Source: Desmodus rotundus
Taxonomy: Eukaryota; Chordata; Mammalia; Chiroptera; Phyllostomidae
Direction of reading: 5' to 3'
Assembly: GCF_022682495.2 (NCBI RefSeq)
Contig: NC_071392.1
Span: forward strand, 55,391,459-55,455,458
DNA length: 64,000 nucleotides
Shown here: positions 34,546 through 44,400 of the stretch, piece by piece
Numbering within the stretch: the stretch's first letter is position 1
How the letters are laid out: the number at the start of each line of letters is the position of its first letter
Made by a program: the position numbers and the translations under genes
Notes under the pieces: generated by a model
The model's database searches: none
Seen by the model: the letters and a program-made list of their open reading frames with translations, nothing else
Told to the model about the DNA's origin: nothing

Positions 34546-35650
34546 CGGTGATGTCTCATCAATTTTTTCACCAAAATAATCAGGCCCTATGTAAAGAATT
34601 TAATATTCCAAAGGCCCAAGCAAAACAGATTATCAGAGAATGTCCAGATTGTCAAGCGCTTGCAAAAGCGCCCCCTACTCTTGGGATTAACCCTAAAGGG
34701 TTGCAACTTCGAATAATTTGGCAAACATATGTTCAAACATTTGGTAATATAATCATACTTAAGTTTTAAGACTTGTCATGCTTATTTTGAATGTTATGTG
34801 GATTATGCATGTTATAGAAAGTTCAAGTAAGTCATAGATAGTCTTTAAGGAAGGAATTAAGAAAGTGAAGGAAAGGAAAGTACAGGATTGTGAAGGAGGA
34901 GGGTAAGAAGGAACAAAGGAAAAAGATAGATACCATATTCATGTGTAGCATAGGAAGTGGAAGTAGAAAGGAAATAAGAGGAATAATAAGCATCTAAGAC
35001 TCTGAAACACTCCGAATTTTAGACTTAGGAACTACCAGGTCCTGAGAATAGGGTAATTAACTCACTGCTCAAACTCATTGCAGCTTGCAGAAACAGCAGG
35101 GGGCCTGTTTTTTCCAAGCAGACACTCAGGTGCTCTACACACCCCTCCCCTCACCAGGGAGTCAGCAAAGCATATTAGAGCTCATTGGCTAGAGGCCTTT
35201 AGCCACTTAGGCCATCCACAAGAAATCAAGACTGATAATGGCCCAGGATACATTGCACAAGCCACCCAGGCTTTCTCAGAGAAATGTGGAATTCGGCATA
35301 AACAGGTATCCCCTATAACCCTACAGGCCAAGTAATTGTTGAAAGAGCTCACCAGACCTTTAAGACATTATTAAACAAAAAAGGGGGAGTCAGGAAATAT
35401 GCCCCAGGATTTTAACCATGCTGGCAATAAATACGTACAATTTTTTGAGTTGTGATGATAATTTAAAGTCACCCATAGACAAACACCTTGGGCAAAACAG
35501 GCCTGCAGTCCCACACCCATTGGTCTCATACAAATACCCATAAGGGGAAGGAAAATGGGAAGGCCCAGTTGCACTATTAACTTGGGGAAGAGGGTATGCT
35601 TGTTTTTTCTCTCCAGAAGGACCTTTGGAGCTGCATCGAAGAGGTCGAAG
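34546..35650 (+). pseudogene. pol: pol relic: integrase, interrupted
   Basis: Integrase joins viral DNA to the host chromosome. The zinc-binding HHCC domain is at 34555-34655 ('SHQFFHQNNQALC', 'ECPDCQALAK'). After 'INPKGLQLRIIWQT' the match fades near 34760. The catalytic core resumes near 35110 and includes 'KTDNGPGYIAQA' (second catalytic Asp). A frameshift near 35305 leads to '[19 protein letters not shown]' (catalytic Glu). A C-terminal fragment ('ALLTWGRGYACFFSPEGP') lies near 35565-35625. The ~330-bp block between the HHCC and core domains does not look retroviral. Confidence 0.83.
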
Positions 35651-36085
35651 CCATATGAGAAAAGGCTTCCCTGGTAGCGACCCACCTCCACCTCATTGGA
35701 CTCTTCCGATCCAGGATTCTCCAACCTGTACATCACCCACCCTGAAGAGCAATTCCATCCAGCACTCCTGGAGTGATATTCAACACCACCTAGAGGGACT
35801 TTTTCTACCAATTTAAATTGCAGCTAGAATTGCATCAGCAGCTGCAGGACATTCAATGCTTGATTAAGCAAGAGGTTTTCCAAACCCTCTGTGACAATCT
35901 CAGCTGGCTAAACCCAAAAAATTTGTTTGATGAACTTAACCAGAATGTGGGTCTTTGGAACCTCTGGTTGCTTACTGATTATAATAATGCTCTGTGTACT
36001 CCGCTGCATTTGCAAATTATTTTCCCAGGATCGTGTGAGAGACCAGCAAGTAGCAAGCTTTGTGGGATCTATAGCGGTCCTAACT
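35651..36085 (+). pseudogene. env: env relic: C-terminal transmembrane part
   Basis: Env is the viral envelope glycoprotein. Only the end of the transmembrane subunit is recognisable: 'LSWLNPKNLFDEL' followed, after a frame change, by a hydrophobic span ('LLIIIMLCVLRCICKL') and a short cytoplasmic tail ('SQDRVRDQQ'). The surface subunit, cleavage site and fusion peptide are not found, so most of env was deleted between the integrase end and this point. Confidence 0.7.
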
Positions 36086-36102
36086 AAAAACAAGGGGGGA
36101 GA
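36085..36102 (+). promoter_or_regulatory. Polypurine tract
   Basis: 'taaaaacaaggggggaga' directly precedes the 3' LTR start. The position and purine run fit the primer site for plus-strand DNA synthesis. Confidence 0.85.
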
Positions 36103-36656
36103 TGTGGGGAACTGTTCCAAGTATGGGAAATGTGGCTCAGCCCCCACTCGGAAAAGCCAGTGGGGAGCAAGGCTAGTGGGCAGGACCCACATCCATGGAT
36201 AGGTTCTCCAGTGGGAAATCAGGCCTGCATTGTACCTTGACTGCTATGAGACTTGCTCTTGCTAAAACTCCCTCACCCTGAATTGAGGCAGCAAATGTTT
36301 ATTTACTGAGTATCTTTAACTTCCTAATGTCTGTGCTAAACCACCTAAGTATGGAATGTGAGCAGTTTCCCCCTTGAGCTGTAACATCCTTCTCTTTGAA
36401 GTAATTAGTAGTGTTCTGTCCTTTGTCCTCCTTAAAAGGTAATCACCTGTGGTGAACCTGTGCATGGTAAATGAGGATCATCCTCCATGTAATGTGCCCA
36501 GAAAAACAATAAAAGCCTGTCCAGGCGGTGGTCAGGGGCCCTCTCTCTAACTTGGAGAGTGGCCACACAGCCCCTTGTCCTCCACAGGATTTCTGCAGTC
36601 CGTGTGTATTTGAATATTGCAACTACAACAGATCCTGCTGGCCAGAATCTGTGTCA
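36103..36656 (+). repeat. 3' LTR
   Basis: 554 bp, from 'tgtggggaactgttcc' to 'gaatctgtgtca', with AATAAA at about 36508. It aligns along its whole length with the 5' LTR apart from one 4-base insertion and about 18 substitutions (hand count). Confidence 0.92.
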
Positions 36657-36815
36657 CTATCCCTGTTGGGATGTGTAGAGGAGGCAACCAATCTATGTTT
36701 CGCTCTCACATCAATGTCTCTCTCTCTCCCTCTCTCCCTCTCCAATGAAACATATCCTCAGGGAATAACTAAACAAATAATAAAATAAAATAAAGAAATA
36801 AAATAGAATATATAG
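36657..36815 (+). mobile_element. VES SINE, 3' part
   Basis: Starts with the second 'ctatcc' and continues the SINE: 'gatgtgtagaggaggcaacc', 'cacatcaatgtctctctc', CT-rich tract and A-rich tail. Possible SINE duplication: 'aaatagagatata' before 30311 and 'aaatagaatatata' at the end of the tail. Confidence 0.87.
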
Positions 36816-37209
36816 AAGGGTTTTACAACTCAACAATAATGGGCATAGAAATGTTAAACTATAAAATAGTGAGAAAAATTCATTACTAATTAGTTTGTGA
36901 TTAGGATAAAGAGAGGCCATAGAATCCTATGGCCACAATGAATTGGGGGATTTTTCTGTGTAAAATCAGAACTATTAGGAATCTGGAAGCTGATTTTATT
37001 CTACCTAAAATAGAAAGAGGAGAAAACAATTCAGGACAGAATGAAGTCCCACACAAGAGACAGACTAACCATTTCCCACATAATAAGCAGCCGCTGCTGA
37101 CATTTTTTAGGAAGAAATGAAGGAGACACTTTTTTTTTTAATACAAATGCCAACATTTTATTCCATTAAACAATGGATTATAGTTTTTACTGTTACATTG
37201 TTCAACAAT
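36816..37209. other. Unassigned sequence
   Basis: No family recognised in about 400 bp. A poly-T run at 37131-37138 leads into older L1 DNA. Confidence 0.4.
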
Positions 37210-37910
37210 TTCAGACTTCAATTATATATTTTAAAATTTTTCATAGCTTTATTGATATATAATTCACATATCTTAAATTTCACACATTTAAACTGTGCAA
37301 CTCAGTGTTTTGAGTATATTCACATACTAGTGAAACTATTAACACAATCAATTTCAAAACATTTTCATTACTTCAAAAAGAAATTTTATACCCAATTGGC
37401 AGTCATTGCCCATTCTTCTCTAAGTATCTGCTCGATGGAGCAACTGATCAAATTTCTTTCTACATAGATTTTCCTATTCTGGAGACTTCATATAAATGAG
37501 ACAATATATGTGGTCTTTGGGATTGGCTTCTTTTACTTAGCATAATGTTTTATAAGGGGCATTCATGTTTATCATGCATCAATACTTTATTTCTTTAGTT
37601 GCTGGATAATATTCTACTGTTGGATAGATCACATTTCATTTATCCATTAATCAGTTGATAAATGTTTTGGTTACTTCCACATTTTAGAATCATGAATAAT
37701 ACTTCAATATATATGTTTGCACTAGCTTTCTTGTGGACCTATGTTTTCATTTATCTGTGATATATATGTAGGAGAGGAATTACTGGGTCATATGGTAACT
37801 CTTTCTAAATTCTAGAGTTTATTTCTGGATTTTTAATTCTATACAATTGGTCTTTATTTATGCCAGTGACACACTGTCTTAACTCCTATCAAAACCACAA
37901 CTGCTTTTTT
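37210..37910 (-). mobile_element. Old L1M relic, 3' end
   Basis: 'tagctttattgatatataattcacatat', 'acacatttaaactgtgcaac', 'catttcaaaacattttcatt'-like and 'gagacaatatatgtgg' are the reverse of an L1M (L1MB/MD-like) 3' region. ORF2 follows ('ttcttttacttagcataatg', 'ggaattactgggtcatatgg'). Confidence 0.75.
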
Positions 37911-38300
37911 GAAGAAATCAGCAAGCTGACCCTAAAATTCATATAAAAATGCAAGATACTCAGATTATTCAAATCAATTTTTAAAAAGGAGAGCAAAGTT
38001 GTACTGAATTGATGTCACATGTCAAGAAGTTAAATCATAATTAATACTTACTACAAAAGAGGGACATTTTTTAAATCTACAAGTGCATGTATCTGGGGTA
38101 GAGCATGATATAGGCTCTTTCCTGAAGTAATAAATGTTAAGCAATTGCAAACCAACAAAGAAAATCTAATACTTTTTATCTGGCTTGAAGTAAACAGGTG
38201 ACCATTCCACTGCACTAGACACCTAGAAATGGATCAACAAAGAATTTGGAATCTGGACAATGACATCAACAAAATAAATGGAATTTAAACAGAGACCCTT
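37911..38300 (+). mobile_element. Possible old L1M ORF2 relic, forward
   Basis: 'gaaatcagcaagctgaccctaaaattcatat', then 'aaaatgcaagatactcagat' and 'accattccactgcactagac' resemble L1M ORF2 in sense. It adjoins the reverse-oriented relic at 37210-37910, so an ancient 5' inversion is possible, but two separate insertions cannot be excluded. Confidence 0.45.
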
Positions 38301-39049
38301 AATTCTACTATCCCTACATGTTTCCCCAGTTTCACCAGAAGGAATTAAAAGTAGTCAGAATAATACTTTTTATTCCTTGCTGTGTGTTGTATTAATATGA
38401 CTCTTTTTATTATAATTGGGTAATTTGAATATAGCTTCATTCCATAGTGTGGATTCAGTCATCTTCAATCAATTTATGTTGCCTTTGTAAACATCTGTAT
38501 TTAAAAATCCTCTTTGTATATTGGTATAGACAGATACTGACTTGTTTGAATTCAAACTGCTAATTAATTTAAGAATTCTGGCTTTTATAGTGATTGGTTA
38601 AATGGTAAACCACAACCATAAAACATTATGCCTTTTCACAGAATGCAACTGTACAAGGATATATTTCTCCCTAAATCTGCTAAATATTACACTTTCATCA
38701 CATGGAATCTAAGAACTATTAAAGAGGTGCAATTGACTTTCATATATTGCTCTTATACCTGGTCAACTTGATGATTCATTTATCATTATAAGTAATTTAT
38801 ACAGAAATACATTTGTATTTCCTAAGTGTATAATGATGTTGTCTGTAAATAATGACCCTTTTATTCAAGCCTAATGCCATTAATATCTTTTGTATTATTG
38901 TGCTAGTTAAGACCTCCAATATGATGCAACCTTGCATCATATTGCAAGGTTGCATCATATTCCCTACTCCCTAATTTTAATTTGAAAATATAATTTTAAA
39001 AATAGAAAATTTATAATAGAAAATTATAATTAAAATTTATAAGGTTTCT
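38301..39049. other. AT-rich sequence with traces of L1M
   Basis: A reverse-oriented L1 trace may lie at about 38840-38920 ('ctgtaaataatgaccctttt'). Otherwise nothing is assigned. It contains the compound palindrome at 38918-38961. Confidence 0.4.
38918..38961. repeat. Compound palindrome, 19-bp perfect arms
   Basis: The arm 38918-38936 and the arm 38943-38961 are exact reverse complements around the loop 'tcatat'. Each half also contains its own palindrome, 'atgatgcaa' NN 'ttgcatcat', with CC in the left half and GG in the right half. Confidence 0.93.
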
Positions 39050-39543
39050 AAGAATAAATATAGCCAAATATGAATAAGATCTTTACACAAAATAATTCTT
39101 AATTAAGAAAATTTAAGTTGGGGAAAACACTATGTTTATGACCAGGAAGACTTAGTATTCTGAAAAAGTATATTTGATCCAAACTGATCTGTACATCTCT
39201 TATAACCTTGATTAAAATACCATGAAGTTGATAGGTTAATTTTAAAATGTAAATTTAAAAATAGGACTAAGAATAGCAAAAACACTTCTGAAGAGGATGA
39301 TTATGAAAGACTCCTTGTAAATCTATAGTAATTAGTCAATTTAGTGTTTGCCTAGATATAAACAAATTAACCAGTGAAACAGAATAGAGAATCCAGAAAC
39401 ATACACTGATGCTTATGGACTTTTGATATATAACAGGGTGTGACATGTCAGATTAAGGAAGAAAGGACTATTTACAAATTAATGTAGGAAAACTGCCTGC
39501 AAATTGATGAAAATAAAAGGAAATTAGGATCCTACCTAAAATA

Positions 39544-39868
39544 TACTGCATTTGGCCATGAATAATGCACACCCATGTTTTTGGCCCAAACTTTCACGAA
39601 AAATATCTTTTGTTTTAATTTTGTAATTCAATTTTTAATTATTTGTATTTAGAAACAAAACCAATTATCGTATTCCAAAGTATTATTTTGCATACGGATA
39701 TCATTATTGCTTTCTAGAGTTAAATTTTTAATGCATAGGCATAAGTAAAAGAATTAAAAACATTTATACAGATACAGAACTAGTACTAGCCATGTATAAT
39801 GTGCATCCTTATTTTTCCCTCAGAAATTTGGGCAAAAAAATGCACATTATACATGGCAAAATAGGGTA
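39544..39868. mobile_element. Candidate MITE (TA-flanked inverted repeats)
   Basis: The left end 'ctgcatttggccatgaataatg' region and the reverse of the right end 'ccctattttgccatgtataatg' region are similar for roughly 50 bp, including a shared 'gcccaaa(c/t)tttc'. TA lies just outside each edge. The ~325-bp interior has no transposase frame. This fits a nonautonomous Tc1/mariner-type element. It interrupts L1M ORF2, which continues on both sides. Confidence 0.6.
39789..39857. repeat. 18-bp perfect inverted repeat inside the MITE
   Basis: 'gccatgtataatgtgcat' (39789-39806) and 'atgcacattatacatggc' (39840-39857) are exact reverse complements around a 33-base loop. The right end of the candidate MITE is therefore itself a hairpin. 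Confidence 0.9.
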
Positions 39869-40100
39869 AACAAAAATCAACTCCACATGAGTTAAATGTC
39901 TAAATATCAAAAGTAAAATTTTTAAGTGTTAAAAAAATATTTAGGTAAATAGATTTTAGACTTTAGGATAGAATAGTCTTTCTTGAGTAATCACAAAAGT
40001 GTTAACTGCAAAATAAAATATTGTTAAATTTAACTACATTTAGAATTGAGAGCTTCTGTCAGTCAAATAATACCATAAACTTGAAAAACATTTATAATTC

Positions 40101-40197
40101 ATAAACAAAGGACATGTCAGGATATATATATATATTATATATATGTGTAATATATACTAATATGATGTATATATATCCTGGCATGTCCTTTGCTTAT
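40101..40197. repeat. AT-rich palindrome, 29-bp arms
   Basis: The arm at 40101-40129 ('ataaacaaaggacatgtcag...') pairs with 40169-40197 ('...ctggcatgtcctttgcttat') with two mismatches. The centre is (AT)-rich and partly self-complementary, so the whole 97 bp can extrude as a cruciform. Confidence 0.88.
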
Positions 40198-40224
40198 AAA
40201 TATATATAAATATGTATATTAGTG

Positions 40225-40340
40225 TCTGGCATCAGGGCAAGTGCCAGGCAACAGCTTCCTCCTGGACAACACTCCAGAGGCCAGGCAGTGGCATTGATCC
40301 CTTTCTGGCCCTTGTCCACACAGAGCCATAGAAAGGCAAA
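40225..40340 (+). mobile_element. Fragment of a HAL1-like/L1 5'UTR
   Basis: 'ggcatcagggcaagtgccagg', 'cttcctcctggacaacactcc', 'agaggccaggcagtggc' and 'cacacagagccata' align with 46890-47045 of the outer HAL1-like element. It is therefore a partial copy of the same kind of leader. Confidence 0.7.
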
Positions 40341-40916
40341 TATATATATATTTAGAAAGAGAGAGAATATATACAGGGTCTGGTACAATTAATGCTCCTT
40401 TTTATTACAAAATCTTCTATTATAAAATCATAAGCATGTAATTCTGTAACATAATATCACACTCAAGAACACCACGTGACATTTTGGTCAAATTAACTAT
40501 ACATTAAAACATCCATTTTATGACTTTATCAGCCATACTCAAGCAGGCATTACTTCTGGATCCTGTATATGTATATGTGTGTGTTTGTGTGTGTGTGTAT
40601 ATACACATTTCTAGAAATAAATAATAGAAAAAAATAACATAACGGAAAAATAGAAAAATACCTAAGCTGACATTCCCCTACAAGAAATACACACAGGCAA
40701 CAAAACACAGAAAAAGGTGCTCAACCTCACTACTAATCAGGGAAATACCAAGTGTGAGTAAGAAAGTAGAAAAATGGGCACTCTGATACAACGCTAACAG
40801 AACAGTAAATTAGTACAACCACTTTGGGAAAGAGCTTTGATTTGCGAATATAAGACATTAAGAATATGAATTTCTGAGATCCAATAATTTCATTCATAGG
40901 TATATGTATATACTTA

Positions 40917-41100
40917 CAGGCAGTGCCCACTTACACAATATTGAGTTAGCTAAAATTTGTGCATATTAAAATTGTGTCCTCACTTTGTACACTCTCATGG
41001 CCACTGAGATAACATTGGTAACATTAACCACAGAATCTGCAAAGTGAGGACACAGTTCAGTTATGAACAAGTTTTAATTAAGATGGTTCTGTGCAAAGCA
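40917..41100. mobile_element. Candidate MER53-like MITE
   Basis: About 185 bp with long imperfect inverted ends. 'tgtgtcctcactttg' (40973-40987) and 'caaagtgaggacaca' (41040-41054) are exact, and the similarity extends outward through 'ttagctaaaatttgtgcata' against the reverse of 'tatgaacaagttttaattaa'. Size and 'tacaggcagtgcc' start recall TA-specific nonautonomous mariners. The family name is a guess. Confidence 0.5.
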
Positions 41101-41266
41101 AATAATGTCTATATTTATGCATGTGTGTGAGTGTGCATGCATGCACATACATGTGAACTCAAAAAAGGCATGCACACGTGCACCAAGATAAAGCCAATTA
41201 CAATATTGTTAATAATATCTCAAATTTGGGGAAAAATCTAAATGTTTGTCTAAAGTAGAATGGGTT

Positions 41267-41281
41267 AGAAATGTACTTTAA
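41267..41281. repeat. L1 target-site duplication, left copy
   Basis: 'agaaatgtactttaa' here and 'agaaatgtggtttaa' at 45532-45546 differ at two of 15 positions and bracket the L1. Confidence 0.8.
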
Positions 41282-41402
41282 CCAGCAAGGCTCTCAATCA
41301 AGATAGAAGGCCAAATAAGGAGTTTCACAGACAAAAGAAGTCTAAAAGAATATACCTCCACCAAACCAGCTCTGCAAGAGATGCTAAAGGGGCTGCTGTA
41401 AG
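41282..41402 (+). pseudogene. ORF1: L1 ORF1, C-terminal remnant
   Basis: The codons 'ARLSIKIEGQIRSFTDKRS' are followed by 'LQEMLKGLL' and a stop, matching the end of ORF1 in the other L1s here. The rest was lost by 5' truncation at insertion. Confidence 0.85.
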
Positions 41403-41455
41403 GAAAGGAAGGAAAAGAGAGAAAGAGGGAAAAACACGGGTACAAAGAATGGGCA

Positions 41456-44400
41456 ATGAATAAATACCTATCAATAATAACCTTAAATGTAAATGGATTA
41501 CATGCTCCAATCAAAAGACATAGAATATCTGAATGGATAAGAAAGCATGACTCACACATATGCTGCCTACAAGACACCCACCTGAGGACAGAAGACCTAT
41601 ACAGACTGAAAGTGAAGGGCTAGAAACAAATATTCCAAGCAAATGGACAGCAAAAAAAGCAGGTGTAGCAATACTCATATCAGACAAAATAGACTTCAAA
41701 AAAAGCCCCATAAAGAGAGACCCAAAAGGTCACTTCATAATACTCAAAGGAAGAATCCACCAAAAACACATAAACATTGTAAATATATATGCACCCAACA
41801 TAGGAGCACCCAAATACATAAAGAAAATCTTGGAGGACTTCCAGAAAGATATTGACAGCAACACAATCATAGTAGGGGATTTCAATACCCCACGGTCAAA
41901 GAAGGACAGATCTTATAAACAAAATATCAACAAAGATATTGTGGCATTGAACAAGGCCTTGGATGAAATGGACTTAACTGACATATATAGAGCCTTTCAT
42001 CCCAAAGAAGCAAAATACACATTCTTTTCAAATGCACATGGAACATTTTCAAAGATAGACGACATGATAGGACACAAAGCAAGCCTCAACAAATTCAAGA
42101 AAATTGAAATCATATCAAGCATTTTCTCTGACCACAAGGGACTGAAACTGGAAACAAATCTCAAGGAAAAAACCCCAAAATACTAAAAAACATGGAGATG
42201 AATAGCATGCTATTAAACAATGAATGGGTAAAAAACGACATTAGAGAAGAAATCAAAAAGTTTCTGGAAACAAAAGAAAATGAACTCACAACAATCCAAA
42301 ACCTATGGGACACAGCAAAGGCATTCCTAAGAGGGAAGTTTATAGTGATACAGGCCTACCTAAAATGAATAGCAAAAGCTCAAATAAACAACCTAACCAT
42401 ACACCTCCCAGAACTCAAGGAACAACAACAAAGAGAGCCCAGAGCAAGTAGAAGGAAGGAAATAACCAGGATCAGAGCAGAATTAAATGGCATAGAGACT
42501 AAAAGCACAATTCTAAGGATAAATGAATCCAGGAGCTGGTTCTTTGAAAAGATAAACAAAATTGACAATCCCTTAAGCAGGCTTATCAAGACAAAAAGAG
42601 AGAGGACCCAAATAAACACAATCAGAAATGAAAGAGGAGAGACTACAACTGATACCACAGAAATACAAAGGATTGTCAGAAATTACTATGAAGAACTGTA
42701 TGGCAAAAAATGTGAAAACCTAGGTGAAATGGACAAATTTCTAGAAAAATATATCCTTCCAAAATGGAATGAAGAAGAAGCAGAAAACCTGAACAGACCA
42801 ATAACGACTCATGAAATTGAAATAGTAATCAAAAAGCTGACGACACACAAAAGCCCTGGACTACACGGTTTCACAGGAGAATTCTACACAGCATTTAAGG
42901 GGGAGCTAACCCCCATCCTCCAAAGATAATTTCAAAAAATTCAAGAAGATGGAAGACTCCTAAACTCCTTTTTCAAAGCCAATACCATCCTAATCTCAAA
43001 ACTGGATAAAGACATAACAAAGAAAGAAAACTTCAGGCCAATATCACTGATGAACATAGATGCTAAAATCCTCAACAAAATATTGGCAAACTGCATCCAG
43101 CAATGCATTAAAAAGATCATCCACCATGACCAAGTGGGATTCATCCCAGGGATGCAAGGATGGTACAATATTCGCAAATCAATAAACATATTACACCACA
43201 TAAACAAAAGCAAAGCAAAAACCACTTGATCATATCAATAGATGCGGAAAAAGCATTTGATAAGGTACAGCACCCGTTCATGATAAAAACCCTCAACAAA
43301 GTGGAAATAGAGGGAGCATTCCTCAACATAATAAAGGCCATATATGAGAGACCTACAGCCAACATCATACTCAATGGACAAAAACTTAGAGCTTTCCCAC
43401 TAAGATCAGGAACAAGACAAGGATGCCCTCTCTCACCACTCCTATTCAACATAGTACTGGAAGTCCTAGCCGCAGCAATCAGACAAGAAAAAACAATAAA
43501 AGGCATCCAAATTGGAAAGGAGGAAATGAAACTGTCACTGTTTGCAGTTGACATGATAGTGTATATGGAAAATCCTATAGACTCCACCAAAACACTGCTT
43601 GACCTAATAAATGAATTTGACAAAACAGCTGGATACAATGTTAATACTCAGAAATCAAAGGCATTCCTGTATACCAACAATGAAACATCAGAAACAGAAA
43701 TCAGGGAAAAAATCCCATTTGATATAGCAACAAGAAAAATAAAGTACCTAGGAATCAACCCAACCAAGGAGGTAAAAGACCTGTACTCAGAAAACTACAC
43801 AACATTGAAGAAAGAAATGAAGGAAGACACAAACAAATGGAAGCATGTACCATGCTCAGGGATTGGAAGAATTCACATCATCAAAATGGCCATACTACCT
43901 AAAGCGATTTATAGATTCAATGCAATCCCTATTAGAGTACCCATGACATATTTCACAGATATAAAACAAACATTTCAGAAATTCATATGGAAACATAAAC
44001 AACCCCAAATAGCTGCAGCAATTTTGAGAAAAAAGAACAAAACAGGAGGCATCACAATACCTGATATCAAACTGTATTACAAGGCCACTGTAATCAAAAC
44101 AGCCTGGTACTGCCATAAAAACAGGCACATAGACCAATGGAACAGAACAGAGAGCCCAGAAAGAAACTCAAGTCTTTATGGTCAATTAATATTTGAAAAA
44201 GGAGGCAGGATCATCAAATGCAGCAAAATGATCTTCTTCAACAAATGGTTCTGGGAGACCTGGACAGCTATGTGCAAAAAACTGAAACTTGATCACCAAC
44301 TTACACCATACACAAAAATAAATTCAAGGTGGGTAAAAGACTTAAATATAAGTCGTAACACCATAAAAGTCCTAGAGGAAAATATTGGCAGGAAAATCTC

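Larger units (their letters stand above)
30378..36656 (+). mobile_element. Class II (betaretrovirus-like) endogenous retrovirus, defective
   Basis: A 6.28-kb provirus: 5' LTR, tRNA-Lys-type primer site, gag relic, pol relic (RT, RNase H, integrase), the end of env, polypurine tract and 3' LTR. A perfect 6-bp duplication flanks it. The interior is about 5.2 kb against roughly 7-8 kb for intact relatives. The missing parts are most of gag, the protease, the 5' part of RT and most of env. Every reading frame is broken by stops or frameshifts. It is a fossil with no coding potential for particles. Confidence 0.93.
39050..41266 (+). mobile_element. Old L1M ORF2 relic with later insertions
   Basis: Diverged ORF2 C-terminal sequence in sense is visible in pieces: 'ggactaagaatagcaaaaac', 'agtgaaacagaatagagaatcc', 'ttatggacttttgatatataac'; then, after a MITE, 'agttaaatgtctaaatatc'; and near 40715 'ggtgctcaacctcactacta' with 'tagtacaaccactttgggaaa'. 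It has no coding capacity. Several younger insertions interrupt it. Confidence 0.6.
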
